Below are positions 35,501 to 42,877 of a stretch of 64,000 bases of DNA, one piece after another. The first letter of the stretch is position 1; the number at the start of each line of letters is the position of its first letter. The position numbers and the translations under genes were made by a program. Source of the DNA: Saprospirales bacterium. GTDB lineage: Bacteria > Bacteroidota > Bacteroidia > Chitinophagales > Saprospiraceae. The notes under the pieces are model-generated. The model was not told the DNA's origin, searched no databases, and was given only the letters and a program-made list of their open reading frames with translations. The stretch is from assembly GCA_007693915.1 (NCBI GenBank), contig RECS01000135.1, forward strand, positions 1 through 64,000. The letters run 5' to 3'.

Positions 35501-36415
35501 TAAAGTAGTATCAGCAGGATCGAGATGCGATTGCCAAATCGAAACCATAAGGAAGCCAGTTTTAAAAAGGTCACTTTCGCATGCAGAATTGTTTTCATCC
35601 AGAAAAATCGGAGGACCGGGATCCATAAAAACCCTGTAATCATTGCCATCACGATGATAGATGCTAACATCCTCTTCTGTAAGTGAAAACGGGTATACAT
35701 TTCCCCATTCTGGACTTAGAAATGGCAATATATCCTCAACAGGGTTTCCAGCCTGATCTACTGCATCAGAGATGTTTAGTGGTTGCCACCTGTTAATGTC
35801 AATCAGATCTGGATTTCCTGATTCATCCATTGTGAGGGGTGGGTTAACCGGTTCGTAAAATAGATTTGCGTAATCCATTGCTTCATTGGATCCATCCTGA
35901 TTCCCAAATTCAATCATTTTTTCAGCAATATAATTACCCAATTCTGCGGGACCTCCTGTAAGGTAATCCGTGGACTCATTGGTTGTATCATAGCCCTTAC
36001 TTTGCATTTTTAAAGTAATTGCCTGAAAAGTCCTGTCCTGACCAGGTGAACCCTCAAATCGATGTAGTAAAAGTCTGTAAACTGCAAAACTTATACTCTG
36101 ATCAATACTCGATTGAAAAAAAGGTGGTGAAAAATCGGGGTCAAATTCAAATTCGAAGCCTCCAATATTTTTACCCAAAAAGAAAGGTGTAGCATCAGGT
36201 TGATAAACTGCCCAAACATCATACATGGCTATTGAAGTGTGAAAAAGATTTCTCGCGTGGACTGTGGGTCGTGCCAGATCTCTAGTTATTGCGCCGAGCA
36301 CCTCTTCATTCCATTCTCTTGCTATTGACACTTGTTGTGCCTCCAAAAAATGGCTTAAGCCCAATACAGCAATTATTATCATTATTTTTAACCGAAGTTG
36401 TAATATTAAAAGCAT
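32501..36415 (-). CDS. T9SS-secreted vanadium-dependent haloperoxidase/PAP2-fold enzyme with Ig-like repeats
   Basis: About 1304 residues from the ATG at 36413-36415; the frame runs on to 36478 and another Met lies at 36382. A signal peptide ends at HFLEAQQ. The catalytic domain (to about 650) carries the full vanadate/phosphate-binding set: K435-x6-R442-P443, S543-G-H545, and S607-R608-x5-H614-x3-D618. These match the KX6RP, PSGH and SRX5HX3D consensus with only the Pro before SGH changed. The family includes haloperoxidases and acid phosphatases with the same active site. Five beta-sandwich repeats of about 110 residues follow, each with a W-x-x-D-S-T-x-x-A-x-Y pattern and often DLAGN. The end (SLFPNPIRAGENLIL) is a type A sorting domain. 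First gene of the operon with porin and CYTH. Confidence 0.9.
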   Translation of the reverse strand: MLLILQLRLKIMIIIAVLGLSHFLEAQQVSIAREWNEEVLGAITRDLARPTVHARNLFHTSIAMYDVWAVYQPDATPFFLGKNIGGFEFEFDPDFSPPFFQSSIDQSISFAVYRLLLHRFEGSPGQDRTFQAITLKMQSKGYDTTNESTDYLTGGPAELGNYIAEKMIEFGNQDGSNEAMDYANLFYEPVNPPLTMDESGNPDLIDINRWQPLNISDAVDQAGNPVEDILPFLSPEWGNVYPFSLTEEDVSIYHRDGNDYRVFMDPGPPIFLDENNSACESDLFKTGFLMVSIWQSHLDPADTTLWDISPASFGNMGPLPDDWSNYEDYYNFFDGGDISSGHAVNPVSGEPYEPQIVKRADYARILAEFWADGPDSETPPGHWFSIYNHVRDHSLFENRWMGEGYILSDLEYDLRAYLLLGGAMHDAAIAAWSVKGFYDYIRPVSAIRYLGQMGQCSDPDDLSYNPLGFPLIPGYVELIRPGDDLEGENQENIGKIKLFTWRGPDYIDNPLTDVAGVGWILAEDWWPYQRPSFVTPPFAGFVSGHSTYSRAAAEVMTLMTGTPFFPGGMGEFYAPANDFLEFENGPSEDIYLQWATYRDASDQTSLSRIWGGIHPAVDDIPGRIIGYTLGRQAVNFMNEFLELPPPLVESISVSTTSVNLSNVSDTFQITIHFDRRMDVEKKPELLLQANGIEFDFINSDDGSWVTDSSFQADLVADSIDFVISNPSLIIRNTKSWTMIQLQDSIHLIELLIDLKRPELTDLTTNYQLLNIINTENENLSLNLLFNKACQTTENPQISFPNIFGADSILIFIDSLSAWSNDSTFIAVYEVASGFEFRDSIDIQIAGVLDLAGNSMDTFSAENFFYLDTNAPELVNLETQRPILNISNIDSMVSVVLAFSEKCMTAEEPIISFLSNDDTEVDFSRIDSLSGWENDSIYSAQFSVIAEVTNLQFIGIEVSGIEDLSQNEMGLFTMEDFMILDLIRPELMDFELSHSLINVKTADEEFFEISLFFNEACDTTEQPLMVFSGLETNDFLTLSDILSTWQSDSTYLAVFEISDEEIEISDISISIDNTRDIAGNELIALEIPNLFSIDTRPPGLVSVTANAYTIETEDIGEGGLIVTTIFDEPMNTSFDVFVEWVYSNVTVEKPLVLNTELSGWEDDTTWVAVYDVQGIDFMDNDVGLIISSAEDLAENKMISWEESSFIAIDIQPVSTDDFERVSTISLFPNPIRAGENLILRSDLNLKQAVSYEIFDNKGSLVLSGKEEWLSGKTIEISTANLTVGMYLMYINAGGAVLIKNFVIHQ

Positions 36416-36631
36416 AAATGAATATTTAAAACATTCTAAGACAAGAATATCTATCAAGATATCTAACTCTTTAAACAAAGATAGTAAAATTCAATTTGCT
36501 GTGAATTCAGATTGAGGAATAGCTTTGACAAAGCTGATAAAAAGCTCAAAGTTGTTATAGACCGCCTTTTTTAATTACAAAGTGCCATCTAAAATTTAAA
36601 AGAGTTTTTTATGTACAATAGAAGAAAAAAA

Positions 36632-37867
36632 CTACTCGCCTGTTCGAAGGATTTTAATTTCCACTCTTTGGTTCATACTCCTTCCGGCTGCTGTTCTGTT
36701 GGTAGCGATGGGTTGAGATTTTCCATAACCCTTATAAGTAAGTCTATCTGGATCTACCCCTTTTGAAATCAAATATTTAGTAACCGCTCTGGCCCTGCTT
36801 TTTGAAAGGCGGTAACAATAATCCTCCGACGGCAGGTCGTTGGTATGACCTCCGATTTCGACTGAAACTTCAGGATTATCAATGAGAAAGTAAGCGATCT
36901 GATCTAGATTTTCGTAAGATTCTGAACGGATATGAAAAGTGTCCGCATCAAAATACAATCTGTTTATTTGTATTACTTGCCCCTCCTTAAGCTTGCTCCG
37001 GTGAATGCCACCAAGGGATCTAACCGGAGGACCTGTTCTTTCAATAGGATTGATGTTTTGCTTGTCTTTAGACTGATCACTTTTGACTTCAGGCTCATTA
37101 GCAGCTACCGAAGTTGATTGAGTTTGCGGTGGATTAACTGCTAATACATCTTCTTCAGCTGTAGTTTCTGTGAGTAATTTTTCCATTTCCAGCATTTCCG
37201 TTTCATTACAAGGAATCCTGATAATTGGTGATGAATTGTCCAGTAAAAGATTTCCATTGTAGGGAAATAAAACCGGTGTTTCATAGTAAACTTCCAGCAT
37301 GATAAACTCGTAATCAGAGGAGGGATTAAACTGAAAATGATATTCCTCCCAACTGTGGTTTCTTACTGCTGCAGATTCAGCTAGAAGACTACTTCGATCA
37401 CAGAGTGATTCTCCACCCCAGATTCTTAATACGGTCGGTGTGGTATAATTGGTCGGTTGACCTGTCATGTGACTCAGAGATACATATGAGGGTGATCGCG
37501 CCAACCAAATACTGAACTCATAGCACTTGCCTTTTTGAAGAGTTCCATTTATGGGTTGAGATACTCTTTCCCAGGTGTCGTTATCTCTTACCACCATACC
37601 CATATAAGTTTTGCCGTCTTGAGCTGCCATTGTTACTCTCCAACCTTCACTTGGCGGATAAATGGGGTGCACATCGGGTGGAGTCTCACCGCGGAAGCCA
37701 CAATCAATCCAACCCCATGGCGGAACAGAATTCCGAGGTTCGTCTTCAAATGATGGGTTAGTTAATAAAACGGTATCCAGCTCAAATTGAGCATTCAAGG
37801 GCATGGAAAAATTGCCTAGCGAAAAAACCAATGTAGTGAGTGTAATAAGATATTGAAACCTGCTCAT
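36632..37867 (-). CDS. OmpA-family protein with N-terminal carbohydrate-binding-like domain
   Basis: 411 residues. Signal peptide to about residue 26 (MPLNAQ). Residues 30-220 look like a jelly-roll binding module (LTNPSFEDEPRNSVPPWGWIDCG, then LLLDNSSPI), as in galactose-binding-like domains. A low-complexity linker (about 225-290) leads to an OmpA C-terminal peptidoglycan-binding domain. Its features are INRLYFDADTF, IGGHTNDLPSEDYCYRLSKS and RLTYKGYGKSQPIATN, including the ND...R..A pattern that holds diaminopimelate. It likely anchors the outer membrane or a surface structure to the wall. Confidence 0.88.
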   Translation of the reverse strand: MSRFQYLITLTTLVFSLGNFSMPLNAQFELDTVLLTNPSFEDEPRNSVPPWGWIDCGFRGETPPDVHPIYPPSEGWRVTMAAQDGKTYMGMVVRDNDTWERVSQPINGTLQKGKCYEFSIWLARSPSYVSLSHMTGQPTNYTTPTVLRIWGGESLCDRSSLLAESAAVRNHSWEEYHFQFNPSSDYEFIMLEVYYETPVLFPYNGNLLLDNSSPIIRIPCNETEMLEMEKLLTETTAEEDVLAVNPPQTQSTSVAANEPEVKSDQSKDKQNINPIERTGPPVRSLGGIHRSKLKEGQVIQINRLYFDADTFHIRSESYENLDQIAYFLIDNPEVSVEIGGHTNDLPSEDYCYRLSKSRARAVTKYLISKGVDPDRLTYKGYGKSQPIATNRTAAGRSMNQRVEIKILRTGE

Positions 37868-37943
37868 TGTAATATGTCCTAAAAGTTCACAACCCTTAAC
37901 GTACTAATTTGCATTTTCTTATTAATCAGGCAGAAGTTATCTG

Positions 37944-39128
37944 TTACTTGAAAGCATTTAATCCCGTAACATCGTGCCCTGTAATCAACAAATGTATGTC
38001 GTGGGTACCTTCATAAGTCAAGACAGTTTCCAGGTTCATCATATGCCTCATTACAGGATACTCATTGGTGATACCCATTCCGCCGTGAATTTGTCTGGCT
38101 TCTCTTGCTATATCCAAAGCGATTGCGACATTGTTTCTCTTCGCCATAGATATTTGCGCAGGAGTGACCTTCCCATTATTTGCCAATGTTCCCAATCGCC
38201 AATTGAGCAATTGAGCTTTGGTAATTTCCGTTATCATTTCAGCCAGTTTCTTTTGTGTTAATTGAAACTGCCCAATGGGTTTGTCAAATTGTATGCGCTC
38301 CAGAGAATACCTCAATGCACTGTCATAACAATCCAAGGCTGCACCCACAGCTCCCCAGGCTATTCCATACCTCGCTTTTGAGAGACATGATAAAGGTCCT
38401 TTTAACCCTCTTACCTCCAACATATGTGTTTTGGGTACACGTACATCCTCAAAAACAAGTTCCCCGGTAACAGATGCCCTCAATGACCATTTGCCTTTAA
38501 TTTCAGGCGCCGAAACACCAGGCCAGTCCATCTCAACTATCATACCCCTGACTTTACCCACTTCGTCTCTCCCCCAAACCACCGCAATATCTGCAACCGG
38601 TGAATTGGTGATCCACATTTTAGCACCATTGAGAATGTATGCATCTCCGTCATCCTTGATATTCGTAATCATCCCTGCCGGATTGGACCCAAAGTCAGGC
38701 TCTGTCAATCCAAAACAACCAATCAGTTCTCCTGAAGCCAATTTGGGAAGATATTTTTTTCTGTGTTCCTCTGTTCCAAATTTGTAAATGGGATACATGA
38801 CCAAAGAACCTTGGACTGATGCCATTGACCTGATACCCGAATCACCTCTTTCCAACTCCTGCATAATGATACCATAGGCTATTTCATCCATTCCTCCGCA
38901 GCCGTATTTTTCAGGTAAACTAGGACCAAAGGCACCAATTTCTGCTAAACCTTTAAATAGGTGAGTGGGGCATTCTGCTTTGTCAGAGTACTCTTCAATA
39001 ATGGGGCTAACTTCTTGTTTCACCCAATCCCTTACAGCCTGACGAGCCAATAGGTGATTTTCATCCAAAAGCTCATCAATTACGTAATAGTCGTGGTACT
39101 GAAACTTATCTGTCTTACTGCTGCTCAT
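37944..39128 (-). CDS. gcdH: acyl-CoA dehydrogenase, glutaryl-CoA dehydrogenase type
   Basis: 394 residues, full length for the family and cytoplasmic. The sequence follows glutaryl-CoA dehydrogenase closely: ELERGDSGIRSMASVQGSLVM (with the Arg that binds the gamma-carboxylate), GCFGLTEPDFGSNPAGM, MWITNSPVADIAVVWG and the catalytic base E373 in LTYEGTHDIH. It oxidatively decarboxylates glutaryl-CoA to crotonyl-CoA in lysine/tryptophan catabolism, with FAD. A -7 box (TAGTTTTG, minus strand) is at 39145-39152. It stands alone, with no pathway partners nearby. Confidence 0.92.
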   Translation of the reverse strand: MSSSKTDKFQYHDYYVIDELLDENHLLARQAVRDWVKQEVSPIIEEYSDKAECPTHLFKGLAEIGAFGPSLPEKYGCGGMDEIAYGIIMQELERGDSGIRSMASVQGSLVMYPIYKFGTEEHRKKYLPKLASGELIGCFGLTEPDFGSNPAGMITNIKDDGDAYILNGAKMWITNSPVADIAVVWGRDEVGKVRGMIVEMDWPGVSAPEIKGKWSLRASVTGELVFEDVRVPKTHMLEVRGLKGPLSCLSKARYGIAWGAVGAALDCYDSALRYSLERIQFDKPIGQFQLTQKKLAEMITEITKAQLLNWRLGTLANNGKVTPAQISMAKRNNVAIALDIAREARQIHGGMGITNEYPVMRHMMNLETVLTYEGTHDIHLLITGHDVTGLNAFK

Positions 39129-39144
39129 TAATTCAATTTTTTTG

Positions 39145-39152
39145 CAAAACTA
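39145..39152 (-). promoter_or_regulatory. -7 box TAGTTTTG of gcdH
   Basis: Exact TAnnTTTG match on the minus strand, 16 bp before the ATG. No matching -33 box. Confidence 0.35.
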
Positions 39153-39262
39153 AACATTTGAATTCAATCTGAAAGTGCTTTGTTTTCAATTTATTTACAA
39201 ATTGCGTAATATGGTAGGATTATGACAATTTTTTTAATTTTTTGATAAAAGCAAGTATCTTT

Positions 39263-39292
39263 AAATCTAAATCTAAATCTAAATCTAAATTT
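39263..39292. repeat. (AAATCT)n hexanucleotide microsatellite
   Basis: Four exact AAATCT units in a row (39263-39286) followed by a degenerate fifth (AAATTT). It lies in the 278-bp gap between gcdH and the exbB operon, about 75 bp upstream of the exbB -7 box. Confidence 0.9.
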
Positions 39293-39366
39293 ACTTTTTA
39301 AGTAAGGGTTTGCAAAATTTGACAAAAAATAACCCCGTCAATTTTAGCTCAGATAAATGATTTTTG

Positions 39367-39374
39367 TAAATTTG
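39367..39374 (+). promoter_or_regulatory. -7 box TAAATTTG of the exbB-tonB operon
   Basis: Exact TAnnTTTG match, 32 bp before the exbB ATG. A TTTT at 39342-39345 stands at -33 spacing (21 bp) with three of four bases of TTTG. Confidence 0.45.
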
Positions 39375-39406
39375 ACTCATTAAGATTTACTATAAAACAA
39401 ATCTCA

Positions 39407-40201
39407 ATGTTAAAAAAATTTAATCTCAATCTTTCACTGTTCGTTATACCACTTTCTCTGGTAGCGGCTTATTTTATTTTTTACCAATTGATGGGGCATC
39501 CTGATAACTTTGTGGATGGAGATCCGGCGAATGAACCCATTAACAACAATATTCTGGGTGTGATTTACAAAGGTGGTCCTATAGTCATATTATTGCTTTC
39601 CTTTCAATTGATCATGCTGGTATATGTTGTTGAGCGATTTCTATCCATTCGCTACTCAGCCGGTAAGGGTAATTTGCGAGACTTTATCAGCGGAGTCCGA
39701 GCTAAACTGGCAGAAGGTAAATGGGAAGAATTGAATGAGTATTGCGATCAACAGCAAGGTGCCGTAGCTAATGTAGTTAAAACAGGAATAGGTACTTATC
39801 TGAGCAGAAAGAAGGTCAGCCAAATGGATCAGAAAGATATTTATCTCATACAAAAAGAACTGGAGGAGTCCACTCAGCTGGAACTTCCACTTATGAACAA
39901 GAATATGTTTATTTTATCTACTATTGCTCAGATATCAACCCTAGTCGGACTATTGGGTACCGTTACCGGGATGATAAAAGCTTTTGCTGCTTTGGCAACA
40001 GTGGGTGAACCTGATCCGGTGGGTCTTGCAGGAGGTATTTCACAAGCACTTGTAACCACTGCACTGGGTATAAGTACAGCAGCCGTTACCATTGTGTTTT
40101 ACAATTATTTTGCTAATCAGATAGAAAAAGTTACGTACGCCATAGATGAGGCCAGTTTTAGTATAGTCCAAAATCTGAAACTCAAGTATTTCAAAAAATG
40201 A
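39407..40201 (+). CDS. exbB: MotA/TolQ/ExbB proton-channel protein
   Basis: 264 residues. Three to four membrane segments: about 8-28, 50-72, then the conserved pair at about 165-190 and 205-230. The family signature is AQISTLVGLLGTVTGMIKAFAAL, followed by GISQALVTTALGISTAAVTIVFYNYF. With ExbD it uses the proton gradient to drive TonB, which powers outer-membrane receptors. The extra N-terminal segment before the core is usual in Bacteroidota. Its stop overlaps the first exbD start (ATGA). Confidence 0.95.
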   Translation: MLKKFNLNLSLFVIPLSLVAAYFIFYQLMGHPDNFVDGDPANEPINNNILGVIYKGGPIVILLLSFQLIMLVYVVERFLSIRYSAGKGNLRDFISGVRAKLAEGKWEELNEYCDQQQGAVANVVKTGIGTYLSRKKVSQMDQKDIYLIQKELEESTQLELPLMNKNMFILSTIAQISTLVGLLGTVTGMIKAFAALATVGEPDPVGLAGGISQALVTTALGISTAAVTIVFYNYFANQIEKVTYAIDEASFSIVQNLKLKYFKK

Positions 40202-40800
40202 ACAGATCTGGCAACAGAAGGCTCAAATCCCCTCATCTGGACATGAATCCCATGGTAGATATGGCCTTCCTTTTGGTTACTTTTTTCCTTCTGGCAACTA
40301 CTTTTAAAGTGCCGGAACAAGCCTATGTTCAATTGCCTTATGCAACAGTTGATACCGATATTCTTGAGCAAAGAATGCTGACCATCACCGTTGATCAAGG
40401 TGGCAAAATTTATCTCCATCTAAGCAACAGAGAAAGCCGTCCTGAATGGATAAGAAGAATGGCGATGGGTTATGATCTGGTTTTGGAAGCTCAAGAAATC
40501 AATACTTTCAGTGAACTTCCCGGATTTGGAATGTCCTTTGAAGAACTTATTCCGCATCTCAGTAAAGACCGTACTGAAAGGATAAATGTAAAACCGACGG
40601 GTATTCCTGCAGAAAGCGATAATAACGAATTAGCAGATTGGGTAGTGCTGGCAAGGGCGGTTCAACCCGGCTTAAGAGTAGCCATTAAAGCAGATCAGGG
40701 AACACCCTATCGCTACATTGACAAAGTTATTAAAACATTGACTAAAAACAACATCCTTAGATTTAACCTGGTAACAGAAAAAAGGGATCAGTATGAGTGA
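40198..40800 (+). CDS. exbD: ExbD/TolR-family protein 1
   Basis: 200 residues. One membrane helix near the N-terminus with the essential Asp: SPHLDMNPMVDMAFLLVTFF. The periplasmic domain ends VAIKADQGTPYRYIDKVIKTL, the usual ExbD strand-helix. Compared with E. coli ExbD it has about 60 additional residues in the periplasmic domain (about 80-140). It overlaps the second exbD by 8 bp. Confidence 0.93.
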   Translation: MNRSGNRRLKSPHLDMNPMVDMAFLLVTFFLLATTFKVPEQAYVQLPYATVDTDILEQRMLTITVDQGGKIYLHLSNRESRPEWIRRMAMGYDLVLEAQEINTFSELPGFGMSFEELIPHLSKDRTERINVKPTGIPAESDNNELADWVVLARAVQPGLRVAIKADQGTPYRYIDKVIKTLTKNNILRFNLVTEKRDQYE

Positions 40801-41338
40801 AATGGATCAGTTCGAGGAGTTTGGTAATCCCATTAAAGAGGGTAGGAAAATTCAAAAGGCCGGCAGGCAAACGGTGTTCACTGATATGAATGCTATGGTA
40901 GATCTTGCGTTTTTGTTGTTGACTTTTTTTATGTTGACAACGACCATGGTCAAACCCAAAATCATGGAGGTGGTCATGCCTGTGCCAAAAGAAGAGGACA
41001 GACCGGCTGATGTGCAGCCCATTCGGGAATCTAGAGCCATTAGTATTCTTCCACTTCCTGATGGAAAGCTTTATCTGTATCAGGGACTTTCTGCTGAAAC
41101 AGTAGCAGAAGTTCCATATGGTGAGGAGGGTATCCGCCAAAAATTACAAAATCTGCTGCCGACTATTGATGAACCGGTTATTCTAATTAAACCCCATCCT
41201 GATAGTAACTTTAGGAATCTGGTCGACATACTTGACGAAATGAATATCCTAGGCGTTAGCAGGTATGCTCTCGATGATTTTTCTGAAAAAGATAGGGAAA
41301 TTCTGGCTGAGGCAGGAATAGAAATTACTGAAAACTAG
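40793..41338 (+). CDS. exbD: ExbD/TolR-family protein 2
   Basis: 181 residues, a diverged second copy. The membrane helix keeps the Asp (FTDMNAMVDLAFLLLTFFM). The periplasmic part ends VILIKPHPDSNFRNLVDILDEM. Two different ExbD subunits in one operon are frequent in Bacteroidota and suggest a heteromeric ExbD assembly. 14 bp separate it from tonB. Confidence 0.93.
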   Translation: MSEMDQFEEFGNPIKEGRKIQKAGRQTVFTDMNAMVDLAFLLLTFFMLTTTMVKPKIMEVVMPVPKEEDRPADVQPIRESRAISILPLPDGKLYLYQGLSAETVAEVPYGEEGIRQKLQNLLPTIDEPVILIKPHPDSNFRNLVDILDEMNILGVSRYALDDFSEKDREILAEAGIEITEN

Positions 41339-41352
41339 ACCACCGAAGACCA

Positions 41353-42186
41353 ATGAGTAAAAAAACCGAAATATCTCATACTGACGAACTACTTTTTTCA
41401 TTCAAAAACAAAGAGTATGGTGCATTTCAGCTTAGGAAAAAACTGAATCGATACTTGCTTTTCTCTTTGCTGATTGGTTTTGCTTTTACTTTTATTGTCT
41501 ATTTTTCACCTTTACTATTGTTTTGGCTGAGGGGAGAGGATAAGGCGCAAACAGAAGTAATACCTGTAACCCTCACCCCTACTACTGAACTTATTTCACC
41601 ACCTCCGGTTTTGCCGGAAGAACTTCCTAAACCCCCACCCCAGGAAGAACCTCCAAAAGTAGCCACCAAAAGATTTGTTGCTCCTGAAATACGACCTGAC
41701 GAAGAAGTAATTGAGGATGATCTCCCACCAACTGTCGAAGAGCTTCAGACTGCTGCACCATCTGTAGTTACACAGGAGGGCACGGATGATATTTATCAGG
41801 ATTATGTAATTCCGGAACCGGAGCCCGAACCTGAACCGGAGCCAGAGCCCGAACCGGAGCCTGAAAGAAAAGTAATGACTTATGTTGAGCAGTGGCCAAG
41901 TTTTCCGGGTGGCGAAAGGGAAATGTTTAGATTTATCGGGGAAAGCCTTCGCTACCCCTCAGTAGCTGCAAATGCCGGAATACAAGGCGTGGTGCATGTT
42001 CAATTTGTAGTGGATGTGGATGGGAGTATTGATGAAATTAAAGTTGTAAGGGGCATTGGCGGAGGATGTGACGAAGCAGCAGTAGAGGTAATTGAAAAAA
42101 TGCCCAAATGGATTCCAGGTGAGCAAAATGGCATTCCAGTGGCGGTTAGATACAATTTACCCATTCGCTTCATTTTACAAAATTGA
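41353..42186 (+). CDS. tonB: TonB energy-transducing protein
   Basis: 277 residues. The short cytoplasmic N-terminus (FSFKNKEYGAFQLRKKLNRYL) is the typical Bacteroidota TonB start. One membrane helix follows at about 34-56. A Pro/Glu-rich periplasmic spacer holds eight to nine Glu-Pro pairs (about 154-172), then the TonB C-terminal domain (about 190-277: EQWPSFPGG, YPSVAANAGIQGVVHVQFVV, PVAVRYNLPIRF). It carries energy from ExbBD to outer-membrane transporters. Confidence 0.96.
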   Translation: MSKKTEISHTDELLFSFKNKEYGAFQLRKKLNRYLLFSLLIGFAFTFIVYFSPLLLFWLRGEDKAQTEVIPVTLTPTTELISPPPVLPEELPKPPPQEEPPKVATKRFVAPEIRPDEEVIEDDLPPTVEELQTAAPSVVTQEGTDDIYQDYVIPEPEPEPEPEPEPEPEPERKVMTYVEQWPSFPGGEREMFRFIGESLRYPSVAANAGIQGVVHVQFVVDVDGSIDEIKVVRGIGGGCDEAAVEVIEKMPKWIPGEQNGIPVAVRYNLPIRFILQN

Positions 42187-42189
42187 CAA

Positions 42190-42408
42190 ATGATGAAATG
42201 GTCTGCTCATTTTAAACTCTTTAAAGCAATAGTCTTCCTGGGACTTGGATTATTTCTGTTTTTTTATGGAGAGGCCTACTTTGAAATTCAAAAAGCATGG
42301 TTAAATTTCCTAATTGGACTATTATTCCTTTTTAGTATATTGCGTTTTTTTGAGTGGTATAATGCTATTTCGAAAGATGTGCCAAGTAACAAAAATGAAA
42401 ACTCCTAA
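42190..42408 (+). CDS. small two-helix membrane protein
   Basis: 72 residues, starting 3 bp after tonB. Two hydrophobic segments (about 9-27 FKAIVFLGLGLFLFFYGEA and 35-52 LNFLIGLLFLFSILRFF) with a short polar tail. No family recognised. Tight linkage suggests cotranscription with the TonB system; a function is not evident. Confidence 0.7.
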   Translation: MMKWSAHFKLFKAIVFLGLGLFLFFYGEAYFEIQKAWLNFLIGLLFLFSILRFFEWYNAISKDVPSNKNENS

Positions 42409-42434
42409 TTAATTTTTTCAAGAAAAATTAAATT

Positions 42435-42794
42435 ATGCCCAGTATAAAAATTGAAAATGCCCGTTTTTTTTGCCATCACGGATACTATGAGGAAGAAGCC
42501 ATATTGGGAAATGAATTTTCAGTAGATATTTGTGTTGATCTCGCAGACTTTTCAGAATATATTAATGACCAACTAGACAACACTGTCAATTACGAAAATT
42601 TATATGCTATTTGTAGAGATGTCATGAAGGGAGAAAGAAAAAAATTACTTGAGTCTCTTGCTGAGGAAATGTGCGAAAGAATCAAATCAATGCGCGGTAA
42701 TGTAGTGATGATTAAAGTAAATGTAGCAAAGTTGAATCCTCCCTTGTCAGGCAGAGTGGACCGTTCCGTTGTAGAATATGTCTGGAAAAGTTAA
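42435..42794 (+). CDS. folB: dihydroneopterin aldolase FolB
   Basis: 119 residues, full length. It converts 7,8-dihydroneopterin to 6-hydroxymethyl-dihydropterin in folate synthesis. Motifs: IENARFFCHHGYYEEEAILGNEFSVDI, TVNYENLYAICRDVM, LLESLAEEMCERI and VNVAKLNPPLSGRVDRSVVEY, with the invariant Glu in the GYYEEEA segment and the Lys in VAKLNPP. Follows the TonB cluster by 26 bp. Confidence 0.93.
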   Translation: MPSIKIENARFFCHHGYYEEEAILGNEFSVDICVDLADFSEYINDQLDNTVNYENLYAICRDVMKGERKKLLESLAEEMCERIKSMRGNVVMIKVNVAKLNPPLSGRVDRSVVEYVWKS

Positions 42795-42877
42795 AAAGCT
42801 ATAAACAAAAATAAATAAGACCTTTGATTTAAGCTTAGTTAGTATATTTTCATTTCAATTTTTTTTATTCCAGATCT

